Shown here one piece after another: positions 11,053-22,404 of a stretch of 58,502 nt of DNA (its first letter is position 1; every line of letters starts with the position of its first letter). The DNA lies in contig NW_022985213.1 in the NCBI RefSeq assembly GCF_010093535.1, forward strand, positions 102,737 to 161,238, in the 5' to 3' direction. The position numbers and the translations under genes are program-made. The DNA is from Lindgomyces ingoldianus. Lineage: Eukaryota > Ascomycota > Dothideomycetes > Pleosporales > Lindgomycetaceae. The notes below the pieces were generated by a model, which was not told the DNA's origin, searched no databases, and saw only the letters and a list, made by a program, of their open reading frames with translations.

Positions 11053-14000
11053 GTTATAGGCCTAGCGCTTTAAAAACCTAGAATAATTCTTTTTATATAA
11101 CTATAGCGCTAGTAAAAGCTATTTAGAAGCTTTATTTTTTATCCTTACTTATCTTTATTACCTTTAAAGCCTATGTTATAGCTAATTAAGATGCTCCTTT
11201 TCTAACAGAAGTGTACTAGCTTAAAGACTACACAAGCTAGCCTCTCTAGTTTATCTAGCTCTAGTTCTATGCTCTTAGCAAAAACCTATAGGACATAATT
11301 AATCTAGATAGACTAAAGGCTCTAAATCCTATAAACAGCACTCTAAAAATGCCTACACTTAGAGTAATTACTGCTAAGAACCGCTTAGAGAAGGCTAATA
11401 TATAGTACTAAACTAATATTACTAAGTACTAAGCTTAATTAAGTAACTAGGCTTCTTATGTAACACATCTTTAGACAATCTAGAACTAGGTTAATGCAAC
11501 TGTTGCACTAGAGCTCCTAGAACCTGTAATAATACAGCTTATATTAAAAAACTAATCTACTTTATAGGCACTTATATAAGCCTTAAAATAAAAGCTAGCA
11601 CTAATAAATATAAGTATAAAGAATTTTATATAAGTAAAGTATAAAGCGTACCTTACTAAGGTAAAGCATAGCACTATAACTCTAGAAGCTTAGTACTAGT
11701 AGTAGCACTTTCTGTACACTAAGGCAAAGACCTATAAGATTCTTAACATAAAAGGCTAGCTAGCTGCATAGGACTTTCTAGACGCCCTAGCTCTAAAGCT
11801 TGCACTAGACTAGGCGCGCTCTATACACTAGAGGGTTATAGAGGCTAGCGCAATTAGTAAGAAACCTTAAATAATCTAGAAAATTAGCAAGATTTTTTTA
11901 ATAATGCTTTAAAGGCACTCCTTACGCGTAAGTAACTAAGGTATAGGCATATTTATAACACTTAGCAGATAATTAGATAATAATTTAGCCTAATTTATTT
12001 TAGCCTAATTAGGCCACCTATGCTTATGTAGAGCTTTAAGATAATTTCTTTATCTATAAAAAGCAGTAGACTGTAAAGACTTTATATTAGCAGTTACTAA
12101 AAAGCTAAAGAAGCTTAGTAAAACTACATACTAGAAAATTTTTAAAAGGCTTAAGTAAGCGTAGCATAAAAAAGTAAAAGCTGTACTGCTTAAAAAAAGC
12201 TACATAATTCTAAATAAAGCCTCCTCTACTTTAAAAGCTATTAAAGAATTAAATAAGCTAGCATTTTTAAAAAGCATTATTACTATACTTATTAACTTAG
12301 TGCTTTTAGTAAAACTAGAGATGCATATAACTATAAATTTTAACACTTACCTACTTTTTATAAGCATAATTCTAGACAATAAAAGTGCTACGCACTTAGT
12401 AAATAGTGTAAAGCTGCTTATACTTAGGTTATTTAAAAAAGCTTAAGGTTTACATATAGTAAAAGCTAGCACCTAGTTATTCTTAATTTAAAGAATAAAA
12501 ACTAGAAAGCTTAGAAGGGTATTAAATAAAGTATAGAAAAAGCGCACAGAAGATCTTATACTATAGAAAGTAGTTATAGTAGAAAGATTTTATATTAATA
12601 TTATTTTAAAAGCTTATTTAAAAAAAAAGACTATAGCATTTAAAACTTAACTATACACTGCGCATAAGCACGCTAGAAAAAAATAGAGTACTTATAATAC
12701 TTTACTAAGAACATAACTTTATGTTTATTAAATATAAAGCTGTCTTTTTTTACCTACTAGTGTAAAGTGTGCTTCTAGATTGCTAATGCTTATAAACTAT
12801 ATTCTTACACTTAGACTTAAAAGAGCTTTAGTATACACATATAGAACACTTAGGTCTAAAAGCTCTATAGGCTTTAGTTAAAAGCATAAAGAACATATAA
12901 ATAATAAGTATAAAGTAAGTACACTATAAGCACTGCGCAACAACCTATGCTAAGTAGGTTATATTAAGAAGACTAAAAAAGCAAGCTCCCTGCCTATTCT
13001 AGAGAGTTACATAGAACATGTTTAATATGCTATTAGGGCGCAGCAGAGCTCTATAAATAATAATTATTAAGAATAAATACAGTAGTAAAATCTTTTTATA
13101 CTCTTTTTAAGTAAAAACACTTTTAGAAATCTAAAAAGTAATAAAAAACTTTAAAAGTATAGTGTTTAATTAATATAAGCTTTAGATTAGTAAAATATAG
13201 TAAAAAAATAACACTACTACACTTTTTTAGTATAAAAAGTTAAAGTATAAGCTTTAAGTAAAAAAATCTAGCATTAATATTAAAAGCTTTTTGCTATACA
13301 CTTATAAGCTAAATAAAGCTATAAAAAAAGCTAAATAAAAAATAATTATAAAGTTTATTAAAATAAGAAGTAACGCAGGACTCTCTAAGAAGCTCTAGCT
13401 AGAAGTAGTAGACACAGCAACATAGCTGTATAATATAAGCCTGTTGCACACACATAACCTACACTTACTAAATAAAGTCTTAGACATGTAGTTTACTAAA
13501 TACTTTTAATACTATAAGCTAAAGTAAGTAAGAAGTGCTACAGCTAATCTAAAACCTAATTAGAGCAAAATATACGCATATAGCTATTGCGCCTACCTAC
13601 TTAATAGAGAGCAAGCAGCTAGGCGTTAGAAGTAAAGCTTTAAAGTAACTTTATAAGGCTATATAAGATATCTTATAGGCTACAGAGCTTTAAATATCTA
13701 TAAAATATAAGTTTTATTACTTAACTAAGTAATTACTATAAGAAATATAGCTTTTAATAAGACACACTTTTATAAGAATAAAAGTAATAAGCTAATTCTT
13801 TAAAAAAAAGCTTTTAAAATTATTAAAATTTTTAATAAGTAAAGTAAAATTTATAATATAAAAAAAGCTTTTAAGCTTTTACTTGAAAAGTTAAATAAGC
13901 AGTAAAGTAATATACTAATTTAAAGGCTTTAAGAGTGTAAGCTTAAAAGTGTAGAAACTAAAAAGCTTATTAAAACTTAAGTTAGCTAGCTAAAGAATTA

Positions 14001-16443
14001 GCACTTAAAAGTAAAAGTAACTATGTAGGTAATAAGCATAATAAGTAAGTTACTAAGAATTTGCGCAGTTTCTAATAAATATATAGCACTTATTACTCTA
14101 GAGCTAACTTCTAAGCTAAAGCTTATAAATAGCTCTATAACACGCTTTATACAGGGTAGGCATAAGCATACTAGTAATCCCTAGTAAGTGCACTTAACTA
14201 GAAAAGTAGATTTACTAGGCTTATTAAGTTAAATAGCTAACTTGCTAGTTAAAAAATTAACTTTTGCTTATTACACTAAAACATTGTCTTCTATAGCTTT
14301 AGTTAAAGTAGGTAAGGCCCCTTTTAAATATATGTATAATAAAAAGAGCTAGAGACTAGCTACACATATAAGCTAAAAAATATAGAGGTAAGATCCTAAT
14401 AACTTAATAACTTAGGTAAGCCTAGAGGTGCAGGAAGCAAAAGTATATATATAACGCTTTTAGAGAGAAGTAGTATACGCATTACTTTAGTTAATCTAAA
14501 GCACCTTTAAATAAACTTTCTTAAAGCATTTATTACTCATAATAATAGAGTGCTTAAAACACTTTACACAGTGTTTTTTATAGCTGCCTTTTATAGGCAG
14601 CCTTAACTAAGAGCTTATAAGCTCTTAAAAAAACTCTTAAAATAAAAAGATTTATATAAGTACTTAGATAAATTTTTTTTTAAAATTATAGTATAAAAAG
14701 AGATAGCTACCTTACTTAAAAAAGGCACTTAAAAAGAGATTATATAAACTAAAGTAATATCTAAGCTGCTTCTACTAAAGTAGGTATTTATGTATAAATG
14801 TAACTAAAATAAGTGTTTTACTAAATGTAAAGCTTATATTTGCGTATATAGTAATTTCTAGAGTAAGGACTTGCTTTAGTTAACCTATGCTACTACTTTT
14901 GCAGCTAAATCCTTCTAAATAGTAATAGTAATAGCAGCTTAATTTAACCTAGAGATTAAGTAATATAATGTTATAAGCGTGTTTCTAAACACACACTATA
15001 AAGGTAAGCTAGAAGTAACATGTAAGCTTCTAGAAGGCTTTACAAAGCCTAGCATATATGTTAAGCTTTTATAAGCCTTATATAGACTATGTAACTTACT
15101 AATTTTATAGTACTAGAAACTTTTATACGCTTTTTAAAAGCTTAAGCTTATCTTATTTAAAAAGAAACTATACTTATTTTTTAACTATAATTACTATATC
15201 TTACTTTTTTATATAAATAACATACTTTATATTTATTACTATAATAATAAGTTAGAAGCTTACTAATTACTTAATATAATTAAAAAAATATATAAGCTAG
15301 AAAATTAAAAGCTATGTAAATAGTTTTTAAAGATTAAAATAATTAAAAATAAAAAGGCTAGAATAATCTAGCTAGTACATAACATGTATATTAAAAAAGT
15401 AGTAAAGAAGTTTAACCTTACAGAAAGCACACTCTTCTTAAGGACTTTTTTACTATTAGAAGAGCTTATAAGCAACTAAAGATTAGCATTAAAGCACAAA
15501 ATTAAGAAATACTAAGAGCGCGTAGGATTAACACTTTACACTGTAATTATAGTGCGCTTTAGCGTGGCGTTTGCAGCATCCTAGCTCTTCTACTACTTAA
15601 CAAACCTAGAAAAGCAGCACTTCTAGGCAGTAAACTAGGCAATTATGTACCTATACTGTACAAGGCATACAGGCATACAGTGTAAAGCACTAGAAGGCGC
15701 GTAACTTATTATATGTAAAAATGTGTGTTTTACTAATTACACAAAGACTAGATAATTATTTTATAAATATATTATCTTACTTTTTAAAAAACTAATTTTA
15801 TAAAAAGTAGCTTTTTAGCTAACAGTAACTATATTTATAATAAAAGCTAAGCTGCTTACTTTAGTGCACATTATAAAAGAATTACTAGCTTTAAAACGCT
15901 TCTTTAAAAAGCTTACTCTAGAGCTAGGCACACTATAGCAAATCTACTATAACAACTAGCAGACAATCTAGTTAGTAGTAGAGGAGAACGCCTAGATAAC
16001 TACCTACCTGCGCTACATTAATATCTAGAACATGTAGCTGCGCTAGGAGCATGTAAAAGGATCTTTTAAAGTGCGCTATATTAAAATAAGTAACATGCTA
16101 GTAGATAGACTTATAAAGCACTTACTAAAATAGTAATTTAAGCACTTTAAGTAGCTTTTTAAGTTTAAAAACACATAAACAAGCTTTTAAAAAAATTATT
16201 AATTATTAATAGTAAAGACATCTTTATACTGCCTAGAAATAAAAGGGCTATCTACTAGCAAAAACACTCTTTTATGCTATAAAGATTAAGTAGGGATTTA
16301 GTACATAAGATGTGTAAAAATATAGAACGCTTAAACTATAAGAAGATTAACAAGCTTACTTAAAAGTTCCTTAGCGCGCTAGTAACGCGCTAGGAGCTTA
16401 GAAAAGACAACACTTTACTTCTTTTTTTTCACTACTTTCTCTA

Positions 16444-16500
16444 CCTTTTTTTTTTCTTTTTTTTTCTTTTCTTTTTTTCTTTTCTTTTTTTTCTTTTCTT

Positions 16501-16531
<31 letters not shown>
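16444..16531. repeat. 88-bp pure pyrimidine tract in Copia-B 3' region
   Basis: An unbroken run of T with spaced C (CTTTT and CTTTTTTT units), with several mirror-symmetric pieces. Such tracts can form triplex DNA; here this is only a structural possibility. It lies between RNase H and the 3' LTR. Confidence 0.9.
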
Positions 16532-16892
16532 ACTACATTTTTTTTAAGTAGAGCTTAAAGAACTAGCTAAAGCTAAAACACAGCTTATAGCCTGTTAGTC
16601 TAATCTAAGGTATAACGCACAATCTCTGCAGAGAAGCTTACCTGCTTATCCTTTGCAATAAGCGCTGCAACAAACTGCTGCGCATAGACAACAGCAACAG
16701 GGGGACTGCAAATAGGTTAAAAGCTAGATCACCCTACACACTGCTACAGGGCTTACAGGGGCAGGCAGCTGTGCCTAGAGAAACAGCGCTAGCAGCGTAA
16801 ACTGCTAGTAGCAGAATTATAGCACTTTTTACTAGAGCGCCCTGTAAGCGCACTCTTTATGCAGCCTAGACAGGACTGCGCGCGGAGCGCAC

Positions 16893-17031
16893 TAGGGGGA
16901 GGCTGGCAGGGGGTGGTGGGCGCAGGGCGACGGGGGGTGGTGGGCGCGGGCTTGCGGATACGCGTAGGCCGGCGGGGGGTGGTGGGCGCAGCGCGGCGGG
17001 GGGTAGTGGGCGCGGGCTTGCGGGCAGCGCG
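16893..17031 (+). repeat. G-rich minisatellite in Copia-B 3' region
   Basis: Repeated GGGGGGTGGTGGGCGC units (for example at 16909, 16931, 16974 and 16998) separated by GCGGGCTTGCGG-like spacers. It is strongly GC-rich inside an otherwise AT-rich element. Each unit carries three or more runs of three or more G on the plus strand, so G-quadruplex formation is plausible. The open frames across it (Arg/Pro/Ala-rich or Gly/Arg-rich) are low-complexity by-products. Confidence 0.85.
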
Positions 17032-17250
17032 GCCCCGCAGAGCAGCAGCACGCAAGCAGGCAGCTCTTTTAGCTTTGTTAAGCTACAGATGCACATTAGT
17101 AGAAATTATAGACAAGTTTAAAGTTCTTTTTAAAGCTTTTAAAAGCATTAACTTACACATAGCATGTTATTAAGACTTATAAAAGAGAAGCTTAAGAAGT
17201 AGGAGAATTTATTTACCTCTGTTGCAGCAATTACAGCACGCATGTGACCT

Positions 17251-17322
17251 GCGCTGCCTAGAGAAACAAGCATTGCGCTGCCTAAGGAAACAAGCATTGC
17301 GCTGCCTAGGGCAACAAGCATA
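17251..17322 (+). repeat. Three tandem 24-bp units
   Basis: GCGCTGCCTAGAGAAACAAG-type unit repeated three times (units start about 17251, 17275 and 17299), differing only at AGAG/AAGG/AGGGC. A related single copy (TGCCTAGAGAAACAGCGCT) occurs near 16771. Confidence 0.85.
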
Positions 17323-17377
17323 AACACAGGGTAAACGCGCAGCGCTGCTCTAACAAGCTAAGTTGACGCTTAACGCA

Positions 17378-17400
17378 GGTGAGCTGCGCAGCAGCTCACC
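17378..17400. other. Perfect 10-bp hairpin before the polypurine tract
   Basis: GGTGAGCTGC (17378-17387), loop GCA, then GCAGCTCACC (17391-17400). It ends 2 bp before the G-run (17403-17407) that acts as polypurine tract for the 3' LTR starting at 17410. The arms are untouched by RIP although they contain CpA and CpG sites. Confidence 0.85.
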
Positions 17401-17409
17401 TAGGGGGTG

Positions 17410-17638
17410 TGTTGCGTATACTGAGAGCCTTGGCTGGGGCTTAGAGCCTATACTGAGAGCCTTGGCTGGGGCTCAGAGCTTAGGACTGGGGCTCAGAGCC
17501 TAGGACGCAGCTTAGGATCTAGAGATATTATGTTCTGAAGCTTGGTGTATATAAGGAGAGCCCTCAGCTCTCTTAGATAGGAGAGTCACTTTATCTGATC
17601 TTCTGAACAGCTACTGCCAGGCTATTTTATCCTCCACA
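17410..17638 (+). repeat. 3' LTR of Copia-B
   Basis: Starts TGTTGCGTATACTGAG directly after GGGGGTG and ends CCTCCACA. It contains a tandem duplication of the TACTGAGAGCCTTGGCTGGG segment that the 5' LTR lacks. A TATATAAGG box lies near 17548 and may be the promoter. Confidence 0.9.
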
Positions 17639-18620
17639 GCTTCTATAGCTTAAAGAGCGTAATGACAGACCTAGTAATTAGCCACATAAGAAGCACTAGA
17701 TAGGCTCCCTCTATTACCTACTTTTTTCTAAAATAACTCTAGAAACTATTCTAAAGGTTAACTTAAAAAAAAAACTAATATTAATTTAGTCTTCTAAAAT
17801 AACCTTAGCAACATGCTAGATAATAGCTCTAATAATAAAACACTATTAGTTATTAAAGTTTATCTGCAAATAGGTAACACAGCTATAGACTTTAAAACTA
17901 ATAATAATTACTTTAAGTAAGCTAGAACTACTTAGCATATAGCTATAACTAATTATAAGTCTTAGAACATTTTTAAAAGAGCTAACTTTGTCTTTTATAC
18001 ATAGCTTAAGGACTTTACTAGACTAGGCCCTACTAGAAGCACAGCTGCTATTAATAAATTAAACATTATAAAAAGAGAAAGCAGAACAAGGCGTTAACAA
18101 CATGCTGCTACACTTATACAAACTACTACTAAACTGTCTAGCTAGTATTATGCCTTTATATTAGGCTTTATTAAAGACTTTACTAAACTTACTACTATTA
18201 CTTTTAAAGCTTTTTATTAAAACTATCTACCTTCTGTGCCTAAAACCTTTTATAAGGCACACTACTACTAATTCCTAGACAGCTAGAAGCATGCTATAAA
18301 GATTAAATTTACTAACTTTTATTAAAAAGAAGCATTTAAGCTAGTCTTTATTATAAAGGCTATAGATACTTAAGTAATACCTTTAAAATAAGTATATAAG
18401 TATAAATTTAATGCTAAAATTTTTTTTAACTAAATTTAAAGCTTATCTCTGTGTATAAGGTAACCTCTAGGTTACTATAGCTAAAACATATAGTGCTACT
18501 CTAGCAGCACGCGTCTTTAGAGCGCTTATTGCTATTATAGCTTTATTTAGCCTGCTTACATAACAATACAACGCTATTAACGCGTTTATTAACGCTTAGC
18601 TTCTAACCCTAGCATATTAT
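17639..18620 (+). pseudogene. Copia-A segment 3: linker and start of reverse transcriptase
   Basis: Resumes Copia-A after Copia-B. Near 18190-18430 the frame reads the start of the Copia reverse-transcriptase domain: an acidic/Lys-rich helix (family 'W..A...E...L..N.TW.LV') followed by VIPLK.VYKYKFNA (family 'PLKWVYKYK'). It is broken by TAA/TAG. It ends at the ATTAT duplication of the next insertion. Confidence 0.75.
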
Positions 18621-19092
18621 TGTCAGATTGAAGCACTGTTTCTAGGCTTCCTAAGATGAATGATGGGTTTGGATATGATGTATGGGATGATTGATTGATT
18701 GTGTTTTTGGGATGATCCTTTTTCTGCTCTACTTATGTTGCTCGGCTTTTTGTTTTGCCGATCCGAGTCCCTCGCGCACTTGCCCCATACGCGACCAGCT
18801 TGCAAAATGCTGCAATTTGCTGCAATTTGCTGCAAAATGCTGCAATTTGCTGCAATTTGCTGCAAAATGCTGTAATTTGCTGCAAAATACTGCAAAATGC
18901 TGCAATTTGCTGCAATTTGCTGCAAAATGCTGTAATTTGCTGCAAAATACTGCAAAATGCTGCAATTTGCTGCAAAATACTGCAAAATGCTGCAATTTGC
19001 AGCAACATACTGTTCGAGCTTATTGCTCGTACTATGTGGCAGCTTTCGTCAAGCATTCCTCCTGTCTTGATAGTAGGTGCGCATATCTAACA
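18621..19092 (-). mobile_element. TGTCAGAT-family element, copy 3 (inverted), TSD ATTAT
   Basis: Starts TGTCAGATTG and ends ATCTAACA (a G to A change in the terminal CTGACA). Exact duplication ATTAT at 18616-18620 and 19093-19097. At 472 bp it is the longest copy; the extra length is in the TGCTGCAA array (about 18806-19005, some 20 units, several with C to T changes such as ATACTGC). Confidence 0.88.
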
Positions 19093-19198
19093 ATTATAAA
19101 CTGCTACTAGGCTACTATTACTCTTAGCAACTTCTTTAACTTTTTTAAGCTCTATATAGGCTTAAAAACGCACTTAAGCTCTAGTATTTAAAGCTTAC
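19093..19198 (+). pseudogene. Copia-A segment 4: reverse transcriptase fragment
   Basis: About 100 bp between the third TGTCAGAT element and Gypsy-B. Context places it inside the reverse-transcriptase domain of Copia-A; on its own it is too short and mutated to show motifs. It ends with CTTAC, the target duplication of Gypsy-B. Confidence 0.55.
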
Positions 19199-19782
19199 TG
19201 TTACGGTCTATGGTTGGACCGACGTAACTCCACTAGTAGTGCTCCACAATTCAATTGGGTTGGGACAGGGCTCGCGATGGACCAATCGGAGGATACGGAA
19301 GCGGCGCAGCTACCTGCAGTCATAGAAGAATGCGTCATCTAATAGGAAGGCAGGCTACAAATCTAACAAGCCTAAGAGAGTTTATAGAGCTGCGCTTAGC
19401 AGGCTTACATAAACTTATCTAGCTTATTTTAATATTATAAGAACATGTATATAGTTCTAACCTTAAATAACCTTTAGAAGGTGTGTTTAACATTTAGTTT
19501 ATTTTTTACATAGACTAAGTAGCATTCTAGCTTTACAATAAGCTGCAATACTATTTGTATATCTGCACTATATATACCTCTAACCCTGTCTAACAAGACT
19601 GTTTAACCTAGCTACTATACTGTTGCTTAAGGGCAAACTATAATCTAGTTACTCTACTTTACTCTATTAGCCTAATAGCCTTTACGTAGGACTGTACACT
19701 CTACTGTTAGCCCCTACCCTCTGTCCTACCCTACTAGGAACAATATTAACCTAAGTGCTTCCCTAAAGTAAGAATTATAACA
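19199..19782 (+). repeat. 5' LTR of Gypsy-B
   Basis: TGTTACGGTCTATGG...AATTATAACA, 584 bp, TG...CA with inverted TGTTA/TAACA ends. The first 120 bp keep several CpG sites while the rest is AT-shifted. Confidence 0.9.
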
Positions 19783-21823
19783 TTAAATACTACCCCTATT
19801 AAAAAGTATAACTACTTAATATAACTTAGACTCTAATATAGCCTACATAGCCTTATTAGAATCTACAGAAGTTTCTACTTAAAGTACAGCTGTTCTAGTA
19901 GAATAGATTAACATAATTTAAAATAAAATTAAGAAACTTTAGTAGATTAGTAATAAAATAAATAAACTAGTAAATTTTTAAAAAGAAGTTAAAAACCTTT
20001 ACTAGAAAGTAGCAGAATTTAATAACTCTCTATTACTTATAAACCTATAATAAGCTACTAGCTCCGCACACTAAATACACGCGCTATAAGTAGAGCTAGC
20101 TAAACTCTAGAATATCTTAACTAAAAGAACAAGCATTATAGCTAAAAAGACTTTAAGATTAGCCCCTCTAAAGCCTTTTAAAGGATTGCTAAAGAACTTT
20201 TACTCTTTTTTTACTAGATGCTACTTTTACATGTGATATAATAAAAAAGCATTTTAAACTAATGCAGAAATAATATCTTAGATAAGACTACACCTAGAAG
20301 GCTTTTTTATAATTTAGTTCTAGCTACACGCAAATAACTAGATAGACTTTAGAGCTAATAGCATAACACTTACTTCTAAAACTAAAGAAGTGTTTAGTAG
20401 TGTTAAAGCTTTTAAAAACACTTTAATAGCTATTTATAAAACCATAGATAAATAAAAAATTATAGCTAATAAATTAAACACTTTAAAATAAGAAAGGCAT
20501 AGCCTAGAACTATGTAGTACACTTTAGAGAGCAGTTAGCTATCTTCAGATAGATAGACTAGAAGGCCCTTTATTACATGTTTTATAACAGGCTAAGTAAC
20601 ATAATTAAAGATAAATTTATGTATAACAATAAACTAACTACTTTTAAAAGCTTTATTATATAAGTAATAACCTATAATAATTACTATAAAAAGTGTAAAA
20701 GAGAAAAATAGTAAAAAGAAACTCTTTAGAAACTAAAGTTTGTTTCTTGGAAAAAGAAGTCTTTTTAGTATAATAAAAAGCTAATAGACCTTAGTTACAT
20801 AAAGCATATATAAAGCCTCTCTTTAAAGAAAAACTAAGTTTTAGAACATAATAGGCTGCTTTTAACTAAAGAATAATAAAAGGAGTTAGAGAATAAGGCC
20901 TACCTAAACTATAAAAAAGTAAGATATTTCTACTAAAATTACTTAAACTTCTATAAAGAGAAGAATAAAAATACTACTATAACAGTAAAAGCTATCACTA
21001 CTAAATACAGCCTTATAGAAGAAGAAATATTAGAAAGACTAGACAACAGACTTTACTAGTAATATAAAGAAAACTATTTTTTAAAAAACTACTTTAAAGC
21101 ATACTAAAAAGTAGTTATCTAAAACTTTAAAAGTTTAAATAAAGTGTTGCAGAACCTTATAATTTTTAAAAAGTCTAAAGAAAAAACCTAGATTTAAAAA
21201 TACATTATAAATATTAAAAAAAAAAAAATTAGTTTCTTTTTTATAATTAGACCTTTAGCACCTTAGTAAAAAGCTTTCTAAATAGTTTTAAAAGTATAAA
21301 TGTTAGAAGTGTAGTCTATAACACAACTACTCTAATAAATGCATAGTTATGCTTTATTAGATAAACATTAGTAATAACTATTTTACATTTAACATAATAC
21401 AGTAGATAGCTAGAGTTAAATATAACATTATAAATAAATAAAAATAATAGTAATTCTTTACTAAGATCTAAGATTAAAAACTAGAAGGACTAAGCAGACC
21501 TGCTAAGTTTAAGGTCCCTAAACTAGTTTCTAGAAAACCTAAAACACTACTTCTAGGCCTAGCAATTAGCAGGAAGGCTCTAGTAATGCAACAGAACTAT
21601 AGGCATTACATGCTTTATAGAAGCAACTCTTACAGCACTAACAATTACTAATAAAAGGGACACCCTTTACAGGTAGTACAAACATAGGAATACTTTTAGT
21701 AGACTTAAAAAAGTCTTTTTAACACTTTACATAAACCTAATAACTGTCTATACCCTTAGTACTAGTGCACGTAATAGTATTGCACTAGACACTAGAACAA
21801 CAAGCATTAAGCAGGCTAGTAGC

Positions 21824-22404
21824 TGTTACAATCCTTGCTTCGGGGAAGCACTCGGGTCTTATGATATTCCTAGGGGATGAGTAGGACGGAGTGTAGGGGC
21901 CAATCCGGTAGGGTGTACAGTCCTACGTACAGGCTAATGGGCTTATGGAGAGGGGTAGAGTGACCGGATCGTGGTTTGCCCTATGTGCGGCAGTATGGTG
22001 GCCGGGTCAAACAGTCCTGTTGGACAGGATTAGAGGTATATATAATGCAAGATATATAAATAGTTTGCAGCTTATTACAAAGCTAAATGCTACTTAGTCT
22101 ATGTAAAGAATAAACTAAACATTAAACACACCTTCCTAAGGTTGTTTAGTGTTAAGACTATATACATGTGCTAAGGGCGCTAAGGAGAGCTAGCAGGAGT
22201 TTAGGGAGTCTGCTAAGAAGAGCTCCCTAAGCTCCTCAGATTTGTGGCCTGTTCTCCTATTAGATAACACATTCTTCTATTACCACAGGCAGCTGCGCTG
22301 CCTCCGTGTCCTCTAAATGGTCCGTAAGCGAGCCCTGCCCCAATCCAGCTAGATTGTGGAGCACTGCCGGTGGAGTTACGCTGGTCCAACTGTAGACCGT
22401 AACA
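21824..22404 (-). repeat. 3' LTR of Gypsy-C (least mutated LTR of the family)
   Basis: Starts TGTTACAATCCTTGCTTCGG and ends TAGACCGTAACA on the plus strand. Compared with the partner at 28856-29437, nearly all differences visible at the start are C to T or G to A in the partner (CTTCGGGGAAGCACTCGGG against CTTTAGGGAAGCACTTAGG), showing unequal RIP of the two LTRs of one element. Confidence 0.9.

Larger units (their letters stand above)
10856..17638 (+). mobile_element. Copia-B: complete Ty1/Copia retrotransposon, RIP-inactivated, TSD GCTTC
   Basis: A full-length element with LTRs 10856-11052 and 17410-17638 and an exact target duplication GCTTC (10851-10855 and 17639-17643). Coding order on the plus strand is Copia type: gag (after about 11100), protease near 12290-12480 (ILDNKSATHLV in place of the family DSGATxH), integrase (about 12800-14000), reverse transcriptase (about 14600-15360, with YINNILY where the family has YVDD), RNase H (about 15540-16150, ending NMLVDRLIKHLLK). 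Stops are almost all TAG/TAA. About 1.2 kb of non-coding sequence with several simple repeats separates RNase H from the 3' LTR. It is inserted in Copia-A. Confidence 0.92.

Noticed and set aside
16789..17173. Arg/Pro/Ala-rich and Gly/Arg-rich open frames
   Set aside because: They are translations of the G-rich minisatellite in the 3' non-coding part of Copia-B.
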